Below are positions 29,216 to 38,555 of a stretch of DNA of 64,000 bases, piece by piece. The stretch is from Sphingomonas daechungensis (lineage in GTDB: Bacteria; Pseudomonadota; Alphaproteobacteria; Sphingomonadales; Sphingomonadaceae): the NCBI RefSeq assembly GCF_014489495.1, contig NZ_CP060780.1:2677001-2741000 (forward strand), written 5' to 3'. Below the pieces are notes generated by a model. It ran no database searches. It was given only the letters and a program-made list of their open reading frames with translations, and was not told where the DNA came from. The position numbers and the translations under genes are program-made. Each line of letters starts with the position of its first letter. Position 1 is the first letter of the stretch.

Positions 29216-29274
29216 TTCTGGAGCCGCCCTGAGAGGACCCTGGTCCAGCGCGGGGCCGTGGTGGCTAGTGGAGT

Positions 29275-31677
29275 TCAGGAGCCTGCGCCGTCCAGGGCGG
29301 GCGCCGATCCCTCCAAGGTTTCGGCGCTTTGGGGGATCGCGAAGGAAAAGGTCGCGCCCTCCCCTTCATTGGGCACTGCCCAGAGCCGCCCGCCGTGGCT
29401 TTCAACGATCGAGCGGCTGACGGATAGGCCGATGCCCATGCCGGTGGGCTTGGTCGTGAAGAACGGGCGGAAGACGTCTTCCGGGCTGTCACCCCCAAGG
29501 CCGATCCCGACATCCTGAACACTGAGGATAATGCCCCCCGAGCCGTCGCGATCGGTCCTGATCGTCAGCGCGCGTTCCCGTCCCTCGACGCCGGACATCG
29601 CCTCCGCGGCATTGGTGATCATATTGAGGATCACCTGCTGCAACTGCACGCGGTCGGCGGGGATTGGCGGCAGATCCGCGCTGAACTCGGTCCGAACGAT
29701 GACCCTCTTGCGCTGAAGGTCAGCGGAGAGCAGCGCGACGACTTCGGCCGCGGCGTCGTTGATATCGACACTGTCGCTCCGCTCGGTCTTCTTCGAATAG
29801 AGCTTGCGCAAGCGGGCAACGATATCGGCCGCCCGGCGACCGTCGCGGATCGTGCGCTGCACGGTCTCGAGCGCGGTATCGATCCTGGGCGGATCGGCGG
29901 CAAGCATCCGCAGGCATGTGTTGGCGTTGGTGATGATGCCCGACAAGGGCTGGTTGATTTCGTGCGCGATCGACGCCGTCAGCGCGCTGAAGCTCAGGAC
30001 CCGGGTGACGTGCGCAAGCTCGGACCGGACCTCGTGCAGTCCTTCCTCGGCCTGCTTTCGCAAGGTGACGTCCTGGACGGCACCGAAGCACTCGGTGCGC
30101 CCGTCATCATGCCGCACAATGCGCCCGAACACGCTCACATGTTTCACTCGATCGCTCGGCATCACGAGACGGATCTCATATTCGGGATTGTCTGAGCCGG
30201 AGCGGATTTCCGCCATCCTCGCCGCAAGCAGGGCTTGGTCCTCAGGATGCACACGGGCGGCGATGTCGTCGAGGGTCACGACATCGCCCGGCCGGAATTC
30301 GAAGATGCGGTAGAGTTCTGCGGAGAAGGTAAGCTCGTCCGAGTCGACTTGCCAGGAGAAGCTGCCGGTAGCGCTGATGCGCTGACCCTCGGCAAGGAAG
30401 GTCTCGCTCCGCTGCAGCGCCGCCTCGGCCAGTTTCCGGTCCTCGATATCGGTGTTGACGCCGTACCATTTGACGATGTCGCCGGCCTCGTCGCGGAGCG
30501 CGTCGACGCGGAACAGGAACCAGCGATATTGGCCGTCATGACGCCGGATCCGCGCCTCGGCCTCCCCGCCTTGCCCGCGCGATCTGAATCCGGTCCATGC
30601 GGCCGTCAGTGACGGAAGATCGTCAGGATGGATAAAGCTGATCCACTGCCATTCCAGCAGGCGCTCAAGTGGCTGTCCGACATAGTCGAGATAATGCTGG
30701 TTGAGGAAATCCGTGCTGCCGTCCGGGCGGGCTGACCAAGCCAGCGCCGGAATGGTGTCGATGGTCAGCCGCAGATTGCGCTCGCTGGCTTCAAGCTCGC
30801 GTTCCGCGCGCTTGCGGTCGTCGACCTCGACAAGCAGGCTGTACCAGCGAACGAGGCGGCCTTCGTCGTCGCGGTGCGGACGTCCAACCACCTGGAACCA
30901 GCGATACACGCCGTCGAAGCAGCGCGCCCGGGCCTCGTACATGTAGGGCTCGCCGGTGATCATGGCCTCGCGGAAGACGGCGATCGCGCGATCCTTGTCG
31001 TCGGGGTGCGCCGGCCCCTTGCTTGCCCAGGCTTCGGCGGAGTCCCGGTCGATATCGAGATAATCGTAGAAGCGCTGGTTGCCCCCTTCGAACCGCCCGT
31101 CTGCGGAAAAGGTGCAGACCAGGCCAGGCAGGCTGTCGAGGGTCAGGCGCAAGTCGATCTCGCTCGCGCGGAGCGCTTCCTCGGCGCGTTTGCGGTCGTC
31201 GATGTCGGTCAGCAGCCCGTACCAGCGGATGATCTCCCCGTCCGGCCGGCGGAGCGGATGCCCGCGCACCTGGAACCAGCGAAAGGCGCCATCGAAGCGC
31301 CGGAACCGCGTTTCGAAGTCGTAGGGTTCACCGGACGCGAGGGATTTGGTGAAGCAGGCGATGCAATGCTCGAGATCGTCGGGATGCGTCGTGCCGTTGG
31401 TCGCCCACCGCCCGATCTCCTCGAGCGGTTCCCGGAAATAATCGAGAAGCTGCTGGTTGCCGCTGATGAGCTCGCCAGCCGGCGAGAAGATACAGATCAT
31501 GCCGGCAAGACTTTGGATGATCAGGCGGAGTTCGCGCTCGCTTGCACGCAGCGCATCCCCGCTGCGCTCTTCATTCGCATCGAGCAGGCTGTAGACATCG
31601 CCGGTTCCGCCAAGCGCAAAGTCTGCGAACTCGCCTGTTGCCGGTTCTTCGCCCGCCACGATACCCATGCCCTCCAC
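29275..31677 (-). CDS. multi-PAS sensor histidine kinase
   Basis: The 800-residue soluble kinase is intact. Four PAS/PAC repeats are visible: LRLIIQSLAGMICIFSPAG, LRLTLDSLPGLVCTFSADG, LRLTIDTIPALAWSARPDG and SATGSFSWQVDSDEL. Each of the first three is followed by FRWFQVRG or YRWFxxR-type PAC strands. HisKA is SIAHEINQPLSGIITNANT, and the ATPase has NMITNAAEAM, VQDVGIGLGG and GMGIGLSVSRSIVE. It has no transmembrane segment, so it senses cytoplasmic ligands or redox state. Its paralogue is 22225-24750. Confidence 0.92.
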   Translation of the reverse strand: MEGMGIVAGEEPATGEFADFALGGTGDVYSLLDANEERSGDALRASERELRLIIQSLAGMICIFSPAGELISGNQQLLDYFREPLEEIGRWATNGTTHPDDLEHCIACFTKSLASGEPYDFETRFRRFDGAFRWFQVRGHPLRRPDGEIIRWYGLLTDIDDRKRAEEALRASEIDLRLTLDSLPGLVCTFSADGRFEGGNQRFYDYLDIDRDSAEAWASKGPAHPDDKDRAIAVFREAMITGEPYMYEARARCFDGVYRWFQVVGRPHRDDEGRLVRWYSLLVEVDDRKRAERELEASERNLRLTIDTIPALAWSARPDGSTDFLNQHYLDYVGQPLERLLEWQWISFIHPDDLPSLTAAWTGFRSRGQGGEAEARIRRHDGQYRWFLFRVDALRDEAGDIVKWYGVNTDIEDRKLAEAALQRSETFLAEGQRISATGSFSWQVDSDELTFSAELYRIFEFRPGDVVTLDDIAARVHPEDQALLAARMAEIRSGSDNPEYEIRLVMPSDRVKHVSVFGRIVRHDDGRTECFGAVQDVTLRKQAEEGLHEVRSELAHVTRVLSFSALTASIAHEINQPLSGIITNANTCLRMLAADPPRIDTALETVQRTIRDGRRAADIVARLRKLYSKKTERSDSVDINDAAAEVVALLSADLQRKRVIVRTEFSADLPPIPADRVQLQQVILNMITNAAEAMSGVEGRERALTIRTDRDGSGGIILSVQDVGIGLGGDSPEDVFRPFFTTKPTGMGIGLSVSRSIVESHGGRLWAVPNEGEGATFSFAIPQSAETLEGSAPALDGAGS

Positions 31678-32133
31678 AACAGCCGATCAGCAATGAGACC
31701 GCATGAGCAGATCGTCAGCCGGTTGCCGATGAGGTCCATAATGTTCAGGTCTAAGGCAAATTTTGCAAGCGCGACGCTGAGCAGCGGGCTGCTGGTCAAG
31801 TTTTGGCGACCGCCACCCGCAGCTAAGAAATATGCTGAGAATAGTCCGCTTACGTCTCGAGTTTGGCACCCTAGGCACGGTGCGAAGCTGAAGTTAGCCG
31901 CTTAGCGGCACACAGACTTCCCAATGATTTGAGTGCCCATCATTGTTATGTCCGGTGCGCCACTTACTCAGATCCCCAGAACACCGTGATTCTTCGCTCT
32001 CACCCGACAAGATGAAGATGGGCGTTGGTTGTTGGCCGTTCGGAGAAATTCTGCCTTCGGTCGCTTTCGGCCCGTTGCACACACTCGGCTACTCACTGCT
32101 ACGTCGTGCGAGCTGAAGTCAACCATCGCGTCA
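31678..32133. other. 456-base region without a recognised gene
   Basis: It lies between the PAS kinase start and the helicase stop on the same strand. It is slightly less GC-rich than its flanks, and I see no island element or convincing coding frame. It marks the change from metabolic cargo to the defence block. Confidence 0.5.
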
Positions 32134-33978
32134 TCAAACAAAAAAGACGCGCGGAAGTAGGTCGCCAAGCAGCTCTTCGAGCCATTCGATCGGTTGGCCG
32201 CGACCGCGGCAATACGTGAAGAAGGCGCGCTGCTTCGCGCGGGTCAGAGCCACGAAAAAGGCCTTAAGTTCTTCCTCGGCGCCTGGCTGCAGGCTGCGCC
32301 ACGATCGGGAGTCCAGGCCGAAAAAGATGACGGTGTGGAACTCAAGGCCCTTGCTTTTATGGACCGTCATCAGCGGCACCTGACCAATACCTTCGAAACG
32401 GTCGAGCACTTCATTCCATGTCCCGCCGAGTTCGGCGGATTCCTCCAGCAGCAGCAGAAAGCCCTCGAGAACTCGCTCGAAGTCGGCATCACGCTGATAG
32501 GAAGGCGTGGCTCTACGAATGAGCGGCTCACCAATTTCGCGCAGCGCCAGTCGGCCTACGCCGCGCACGTTGGCGGCGGCGTCGGGAGCCTGTCGCCCCA
32601 TCCGGACCCGGAGCCTTTTCGAGATTTCTTCCACCCTCGCGATCGCCCGTTCCTGGGCGATCTCGTCCTCCCCGTCCGGAGATTCGAGCCATTGCAGGAC
32701 GGATCGCGCAGCCGCCCATGCATCGGCATTCCGCCGAGCCGCACCCAGCCGAAGGAAGGGTAGCAGGCTCTGCGTCAGCTCTTCGGCAAGCAGATCCTGG
32801 ATCGCGATCGTCCCGACATTTCGCGCAACGTTGCGGAGAATCAGGCCGTGCCTCGTGAAGGCAGGTGCGAGCTCGTCCTCAACATTATTGGCGAGCATCC
32901 GGACCAAGATTGCGACGTCGTGCGGCTCGACCGAGCCGCCCTCGACCTTGCCCGCGATCCATTCCGCGAGGCCTTCGACTTCATCCTCGCGAGTCGGGAA
33001 TTCCCAAATCGCCGCGATCGTGCCGTCGACAGTTCTACGACCGCGCGCAATGGCGTGCTCGACTGCCGGATCGATCCGAGTGGCCACGGCGTGCTGGATG
33101 GCGACCAGATCCTCATGCGAGCGCCAGTTGGATTGAAGCGCAGTGCATCGGGCACGAAAATCGGCGGTGAAACGAACGAAGGCCGCGTCCATCGCGCCCG
33201 CCCATCCCATGATCTTTTGCTTGTCATCGCCGACGGCCGTGAACACGCTATCGCTGCGGCCAAATGCCGTGCGAACGAGGTCGTACTGCGCTGTGGTCGT
33301 GTCTTGGAATTCGTCGAGGAATACATAAGGGTAGGTACTGATCAGGGCCTGGCGGATGCCGGGATTCGTTCGAAGCATATAGTCGACGAGGCGATTGATC
33401 ATCGCGAACGTCAGATAGGCCCTGTCGAAATGCTCGTACTGGTCGCGCCAGTAGGGGCCGAGGATTTCGCGGGCACGCTCGTTCTCAACTTCCACGATCG
33501 GTAGAGGGCATTCGGCGACGGCGCGTCCGAGACGATCAGCCGCCACCCCGAAGCTGTGTCGCCGAATGAAGTCATTGCGTTCGTCCCGCGTGTCCATCGC
33601 GATGGCATAATTTGCCGGAGGTCGGAAATCCTCCGGAACGGCCTCGCGGAACTGGTCGAGCATATGCTTGGTGAATCCATCGAAGGTCATCGACACGAAT
33701 CGCCGGGCCTGATCCGGTGCGCACCGCGCCACGATCCGGTCGGAGAGGTTGCGCGCAGCATCTCGCTTGAAGCTGATCGCAAGGATGCGTTTCGGCGCCG
33801 GACAGAGACCCGTCTCCAGTAGATAACTTCCCTTTTGGGCGAGAAATTCCGTCTTCCCGGCGCCTGCCCCTGCGGTCACGCAAACGCTTCGCTCCACCTC
33901 GCGGAGCGCCTCCCAGGCGCGCGGCTCGAGATCGTCGATCCCCTGCGGCCGCCACTCCTCAGGAGCGACGAGCGTCAC
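32134..33978 (-). CDS. UvrD/PcrA-like superfamily 1 helicase (GajB-like)
   Basis: The 614-residue helicase has all the usual motifs: Walker A AGAGAGKT (36-43), LAISFKRDAARNL, DEFQD (222-226), GDDKQKIMGW (250-259), QSNWRS, TVHKSKGLEF (538-547) and VALTRAK (about 576-582). It starts at GTG, overlapping the stop of the OLD-family gene by 4 bases, so they are coupled. An OLD-TOPRIM gene followed by a UvrD-like helicase is the class 2 OLD arrangement, which includes the Gabija anti-phage system. Confidence 0.9.
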   Translation of the reverse strand: MTLVAPEEWRPQGIDDLEPRAWEALREVERSVCVTAGAGAGKTEFLAQKGSYLLETGLCPAPKRILAISFKRDAARNLSDRIVARCAPDQARRFVSMTFDGFTKHMLDQFREAVPEDFRPPANYAIAMDTRDERNDFIRRHSFGVAADRLGRAVAECPLPIVEVENERAREILGPYWRDQYEHFDRAYLTFAMINRLVDYMLRTNPGIRQALISTYPYVFLDEFQDTTTAQYDLVRTAFGRSDSVFTAVGDDKQKIMGWAGAMDAAFVRFTADFRARCTALQSNWRSHEDLVAIQHAVATRIDPAVEHAIARGRRTVDGTIAAIWEFPTREDEVEGLAEWIAGKVEGGSVEPHDVAILVRMLANNVEDELAPAFTRHGLILRNVARNVGTIAIQDLLAEELTQSLLPFLRLGAARRNADAWAAARSVLQWLESPDGEDEIAQERAIARVEEISKRLRVRMGRQAPDAAANVRGVGRLALREIGEPLIRRATPSYQRDADFERVLEGFLLLLEESAELGGTWNEVLDRFEGIGQVPLMTVHKSKGLEFHTVIFFGLDSRSWRSLQPGAEEELKAFFVALTRAKQRAFFTYCRGRGQPIEWLEELLGDLLPRVFFV

Positions 33979-35939
33979 TGGTCGAGCGTCTCGCGAACTC
34001 TTGTTAGGAGAGCCTTTAGCTCGGGCGGGGCGCCACTCCGCAGCCTTCGGTTCGACATACCGGCCAGCGCCCGAAGGTGTGCTTCGGGCTTACTCTCGCC
34101 GAGAAAGAGGTACGGGTACCAACGAAACCGGCTGTCCCATGAGTCGTCGTACAATTCCGGATTGCCGCCCGTCTTGAGCGTAGCGTCCTTGGCGCGCTCG
34201 GCTGCTCGTTCGCCCGTCTGCGGGCCACGTCCACCAGCTCGCGCGATCATATATTCGTCGTCGAACTTGCACAGCATCACGAAGTCGAGGTCGATCGGCG
34301 ACGAGAAGAACACGTTTTCATCCTGAAGCGCCTTCAGCCAAACGTGATCCTGATCCTCCTCGAGAAGCTCCGCATCGTCGATGTCGGCTACGTTGTCGGG
34401 ATCGATTTCCTCCGAGAGGACGGCCGCATTGTGCGACAGGTCGTTACCAATCCGGCGGAGTTGACCCACGATGGCCGCGATCACGGCAGCACCGCCATGA
34501 GCACGGCCGAGATCAAGGTCGAGGAGCGTCGCAAAGGGAATGTCGAGATCGTTCAGGAGCCGCCAGAAATAGCGCACGAACCGCCCACCGAGCGGAACGA
34601 TCGGAACAAATGACCGGTCGAGCGGGAAGCCCATCGCCTCCGCAAGGCGAGGCAAAACGATCGCTTCGGACTCGCCTTCCGCAAGGATCACGAAACGCGC
34701 AAAATAGAGCTCCGGATAGGAGCGAACCGCAAGGCGGATGTAGCTGCGCGCTTCGCTACCCTCGGGCGGAAGGGTCAGCGCCCGGACCGATGATGCCCCA
34801 GTGTCGAGGTTGATGCGAGTATGACGTACCTCCTCCGGCTCGATGCGACTGAGGATGCTAGCGCTATGGCTCGATATCATCGATTGCGCCCCCTGCATCT
34901 CGCCGATGCTCCTCGCTTGACCCATGATCTTCGAGAGGAAGAACGGCGATAAGCTGTTCTCCGGCTCCTCGATTGCGAGCAGGGTCAGGTAGGTTCGCTT
35001 GAGCCGTTGTTGGTCGAATGCCGAGTCCTCGGCGTTGGCAGCAAGAGCGTCCCTTTCCATCTCGAGCGTGGCCGCGGTCAGGGCGATATGGAACAGGGAT
35101 CGCTGACCGTCGCTCAGGTCTTCGAGGCGCCTCGGCTGTTCGGTATGATCGGGCAGGAAGTGGAACTCCGCGCGGCGCAGTAGGGCGTCGATCTTGTTCT
35201 CAATCAGCCGGAGAACTGGGCGCGCGTGGGTGTCCGCCTGTCGGACTTCGGCCCAGCGTCGCTCAAGGCGCTCAGAGACGAACTCGACCGGATCCTCGTC
35301 GGCAAACTGCGCCTGAAGCCTGTTGCCAGCATCTAGCGTGACCTCCGCCAAGCGTTCGGACCATTGCGCCGCCCGCCAAAGCCGGCTCTTCAGGAGTCCG
35401 GTGACCTGGTCGACCGCATTGCGGGTAGCGGGAACGTAGACGAGCTGGACGAAAGCGCGCTCGACCGGCTGCACTCGCGGGCATTCGTCCCAGTCGTACT
35501 CATCGCGGAGCGTTCGGACCCAGCGAACCTCCTCGGTGATTGTGCCTTCCGGAGTCGCATCGTCTTCCCATGTCGCCTGAAGCCTGATTCGCGCCTTGAG
35601 CGGAGCGCCCTCCTCGGTTGCGCACATGTGTTGGAAGACGTCCGGAACAGCATCTTCCTCTTCGCCCTCGTCGAGCTCCGGGAATGAGAGGACGCAGTCG
35701 ATTGCAAGCACGGCGCCATCGGCAATCTCTGCGTCGTCGGCGGCTATATGGAAATCCGACTTCCGGACAGCGCGCTGCGCGGTAGACGTTCCGAACAGTC
35801 TGGCGAGCGCGTGGAAGACTGCCGTCTTGCCGGAGCCGTTAGGCCCGATCAGGGCCGTGACAGTTGGCTCAAACGGAATGGTGACACCATCCGGTCCGAA
35901 GCAGCGGAAACCCTCGATGGTCAGTCGTTCGATCTTCAC
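33975..35939 (-). CDS. OLD-family ATPase/TOPRIM endonuclease (GajA-like)
   Basis: The 654-residue protein has an ABC-type ATPase: Walker A GPNGSGKT (32-39), signature LSDGQ (275-279), Walker B LAIEEPEN (321-328) and SSH (356-358). A TOPRIM domain follows (Glu in AEGESEAIVLP, 421; LLDLDLGR with Asp 474 and 476). This is the layout of OLD nucleases. With the downstream helicase it forms a class 2 OLD, Gabija-like pair. It is somewhat longer than the GajA I know of, so subfamily placement needs a tree. It is probably an ATP-sensitive nuclease against phage DNA. Confidence 0.88.
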   Translation of the reverse strand: MKIERLTIEGFRCFGPDGVTIPFEPTVTALIGPNGSGKTAVFHALARLFGTSTAQRAVRKSDFHIAADDAEIADGAVLAIDCVLSFPELDEGEEEDAVPDVFQHMCATEEGAPLKARIRLQATWEDDATPEGTITEEVRWVRTLRDEYDWDECPRVQPVERAFVQLVYVPATRNAVDQVTGLLKSRLWRAAQWSERLAEVTLDAGNRLQAQFADEDPVEFVSERLERRWAEVRQADTHARPVLRLIENKIDALLRRAEFHFLPDHTEQPRRLEDLSDGQRSLFHIALTAATLEMERDALAANAEDSAFDQQRLKRTYLTLLAIEEPENSLSPFFLSKIMGQARSIGEMQGAQSMISSHSASILSRIEPEEVRHTRINLDTGASSVRALTLPPEGSEARSYIRLAVRSYPELYFARFVILAEGESEAIVLPRLAEAMGFPLDRSFVPIVPLGGRFVRYFWRLLNDLDIPFATLLDLDLGRAHGGAAVIAAIVGQLRRIGNDLSHNAAVLSEEIDPDNVADIDDAELLEEDQDHVWLKALQDENVFFSSPIDLDFVMLCKFDDEYMIARAGGRGPQTGERAAERAKDATLKTGGNPELYDDSWDSRFRWYPYLFLGESKPEAHLRALAGMSNRRLRSGAPPELKALLTRVRETLDQ

Positions 35940-36085
35940 GTCAAAGCCCTCGCGCGGAGACCCTTCACAGTGTCGCGCGAGCAGAGCAACTGAAGAAGTC
36001 TGACTCGTTCATGCACTCCGCGATTCCCAGGAGTGCAATGGCCTGCGCCTCACAACCAAATCGAGGCATGTAGGTGGCAGCATGG

Positions 36086-36346
36086 CTAGGCGTTCCAGTT
36101 GTGCACTAGGGTCCAACAAGCACTCACGCCGCGCATCGCATGGGGTCCGTAGGTCTCGTAGGCGACGTCATACACTTCGGACATTCGGCTGCTCGTTAGG
36201 TTTTCCGCGAACTCCCGAAGTGCATTTCTCGCCACGCGTTCTTCGGGGCCGGACGGGTCGGCCTTCTGGTAATCCTCCGCGAGTTGCCGAAGCTCTTTCG
36301 CTTGCCGTTGCAGCTCGCGGTGACGGATCGTTGCTTCACCGACCAT
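36086..36346 (-). CDS. unrecognised small helical protein
   Basis: The 86-residue protein is mostly helical and charged (RHRELQRQAKELRQLAEDYQK, EERVARNALREFAENL) and ends in an aromatic segment (SACWTLVHNWNA). It starts 11 bases after the stop of the membrane-anchored protein upstream, with AGGAG before the ATG, so it belongs to the same operon. I do not recognise the family. Confidence 0.6.
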   Translation of the reverse strand: MVGEATIRHRELQRQAKELRQLAEDYQKADPSGPEERVARNALREFAENLTSSRMSEVYDVAYETYGPHAMRGVSACWTLVHNWNA

Positions 36347-36357
36347 CGTTCGTGCTC

Positions 36358-36939
36358 CTACTTGTATCCGCGACCAATGCGATCGACCTGCGTAGCCTCC
36401 ATCGCTTGCCTCTTCCGCTGTTCATTGATGATCCAACCAGCCGCCATGCCGGCTACAAAAATCACCATCCCGATGCCCTTGCTGATTAGGAAGAAGGCCA
36501 GCGTGCCCACCACAAGTCCAGCCACGCCGATACTATCTCCTAGCTTGCGATCGTAACGCATGTCCGCGCTATCACCGAGGACAGTGCTGCCAGCTTCCGC
36601 GAGCTTCCTGAAGTCGCTTTCCGGATCGAGCCGCCCTGCCGCCACTTCCCGCGCTGTTATCCGATCGAGCATGACAGGGTTGATCATATCGCCTTCCATG
36701 GCTTCGACGTTGAGGAAGAGCTGGTATTCGCCTTCGCCGATGCGCTGAATCTCGGCTGCGATCTCTGGCGGGAAGCAATGTTCGGCGACTGCGATCAGGT
36801 TCCGGTGCGCTTCGAGCACCGTCACATATTCTTCCTGTGTGCGCGCTTCCTTGTTCAGCCGCGCAATCTCTTGCTGGAAGGCTCGCCAGTCGCCGCCCTG
36901 GGCCATGCGTTCGTGAAGCGAAGCGACCTCAGGGTTCAT
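36358..36939 (-). CDS. unrecognised protein with C-terminal membrane hairpin
   Basis: The 193-residue protein has a long soluble N-terminal region (MNPEVASLHERMAQGGDWRAF, then helices through residue 130). Two hydrophobic stretches follow near residues 137-168 (VAGLVVGTLAFFLI, GMVIFVAGMAAGWII), then a short basic tail. A soluble domain on a membrane hairpin is common for effectors and sensors in defence loci. It lies between the beta-family gene and the 86-residue gene on the same strand. I do not recognise the family. Confidence 0.65.
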   Translation of the reverse strand: MNPEVASLHERMAQGGDWRAFQQEIARLNKEARTQEEYVTVLEAHRNLIAVAEHCFPPEIAAEIQRIGEGEYQLFLNVEAMEGDMINPVMLDRITAREVAAGRLDPESDFRKLAEAGSTVLGDSADMRYDRKLGDSIGVAGLVVGTLAFFLISKGIGMVIFVAGMAAGWIINEQRKRQAMEATQVDRIGRGYK

Positions 36940-36977
36940 GTTATGCCTCCCCCTAACAACCTACCGGGTGTGACTGA

Positions 36978-38045
36978 TCAGATGTCGACGAATGGCTCTT
37001 CTGTATCCCCGATCGCATCCGGCTCACCGAAGAATGCTTGTCGGTGCATGTGAATGTTGATGCGTGCGGCCGCTGCGACCGCCGGACTCCCAATCGCTCC
37101 CGGTAGTTCGTTCGCAGTGGTTTCGATGACGTATGTTCCCCAAATGCCTAGATCGCCCGGCCACACGGCATCGGCAATGACCCTCCGCGCAATCGCCGCG
37201 TAGGTCTCCGGGGTTGCCGAGCCGCCGTCCTGTCGAAACGACACCCACTCGGTGGTCGTGGGCACGTCCAGTCGGGGAATGTTCTTCATCGGAGCCGGGC
37301 CCGACCGCGGTCGAGTGCTGCCCCAGTCGCCGTAAGTCAGGTGCGCCGCGTTATGGCGGCGAACGAGGTTACTGTAGAGCGAGCGTTCCTTCATAGGGAT
37401 CACTCCGCGAGCGCCGATGTTCCTGAAGGAGTCCGGGAAGCTGCTGCCACCGACAACCAGTTCGGCTTCGGGCTTCCCGTCTGTGATGCGCTCGATAATT
37501 TGCGAAGCCCACAGCTCCCTTCCGAGCAAATCATTCGACCATCCGGCATCCACGAAAAACGTCACGTCCTCGAAGCGCTGAAGCACCTCATCTACAGCCG
37601 TGAGCGGATTGATGATCGCGCCGTGTTCAAGGTGCACAACCAAGCCGCGGTCCAAGTTGTTAATGTGCGCGGTCTGTGCGTCCAGCTCTAGCAGGTTGCC
37701 ACCTAGTATTCGCAGCACTGGGATAGCCGAAGGTATCGACCGCAGTACTTCGTAGTAGTTGGTGAAGCCATCGTTGGGGTCGAACAGCGCGTCGAATTGC
37801 GCTGCAGCTTCCTTGCCGCTGGACATTCCTTGGCGCGCGCGATCGAGATCCAGCGCGAACCGACGCCCGCCCATCGCTTCGACGATCTTTTCCCAAGTTC
37901 GGCTGAGCTCTTTGGCATTCGGCCACGGTGCGGCGAGAATGAGAGGGAAAATGCGATCCTTCGTTGTCGCCGGCAACTGGAACAGCGCCTTGATCTCCGC
38001 GACCCTCGTTTGGAGGATGGGACAATAAGCGATGTTCTGAAGCAT
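36978..38045 (-). CDS. beta family protein
   Basis: The 355-residue protein resembles the phage-derived beta family: YCPILQTRVAEIKALFQLP, then KDRIFPLILAAPWPN, FALDLDR and a TIM-barrel-like series of strands (GLVVHLEHGAII, VTFFVDAGWSND, AELVVGGSSFPDSF). It ends with an acidic tail (GDTEEPFVDI). Such genes often sit beside ImmA/IrrE-type peptidases in accessory loci; the biochemical role is unknown. It begins one base after the end of the ImmA/IrrE gene. Confidence 0.72.
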   Translation of the reverse strand: MLQNIAYCPILQTRVAEIKALFQLPATTKDRIFPLILAAPWPNAKELSRTWEKIVEAMGGRRFALDLDRARQGMSSGKEAAAQFDALFDPNDGFTNYYEVLRSIPSAIPVLRILGGNLLELDAQTAHINNLDRGLVVHLEHGAIINPLTAVDEVLQRFEDVTFFVDAGWSNDLLGRELWASQIIERITDGKPEAELVVGGSSFPDSFRNIGARGVIPMKERSLYSNLVRRHNAAHLTYGDWGSTRPRSGPAPMKNIPRLDVPTTTEWVSFRQDGGSATPETYAAIARRVIADAVWPGDLGIWGTYVIETTANELPGAIGSPAVAAAARINIHMHRQAFFGEPDAIGDTEEPFVDI

Positions 38046-38555
38046 TCAGAGCTTTCTACGCGACCCCAACCTTACCTTCATAGCAGGCACGGAAACTCTG
38101 AAAATAGCCGCAAGCTCTTCCGCAACACTATCGGAGCGGACACCGCCCAGTCGTCTTAGTTCTTTCGAGACTTCATTGGCCGGCATTATGATCTCTGCCG
38201 CTAGCCTGTTGGCTTCAGTTTCCTTTCGCGAAGTGAGGCTCGATCGATACATAATGCTGTCCACAACGCCCGCGCCAATGTCGCCACGATGAAGCAGGTA
38301 ATGGGCCACTTCGTGAGCTACTGTGAAGCGTTGTCGCTCCGGAACTTCGTATTTGTTCACCTTGATTTCAAAGCCCGCAGGCGCATCGGCCGAAGGCTGG
38401 ATTAGACCCGAGATTTTCGGCGGGAGCGGCGCGCGCACAACCTTGAGGCCGAGTTCTTCGGCCAGCTCACCCACCTTTACTGGATACGTGGTAAGGTATC
38501 GCCGCGCGATCGCGGCCTTATCAGCGTCCACGCGGCTCCAAAGAGCAGCCGTCAT
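38046..38555 (-). CDS. ImmA/IrrE-family metallopeptidase
   Basis: The 169-residue zincin has active site HEVAHYLLH (HExxH) and a downstream Glu in KETEANRLAAEIIMP. ImmA/IrrE peptidases cleave phage or stress repressors. No helix-turn-helix is fused, so a separate target is expected. It overlaps the end of the membrane-protein gene by 35 bases and is followed directly by the beta family gene, forming a tight three-gene unit. Confidence 0.88.
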   Translation of the reverse strand: MTAALWSRVDADKAAIARRYLTTYPVKVGELAEELGLKVVRAPLPPKISGLIQPSADAPAGFEIKVNKYEVPERQRFTVAHEVAHYLLHRGDIGAGVVDSIMYRSSLTSRKETEANRLAAEIIMPANEVSKELRRLGGVRSDSVAEELAAIFRVSVPAMKVRLGSRRKL

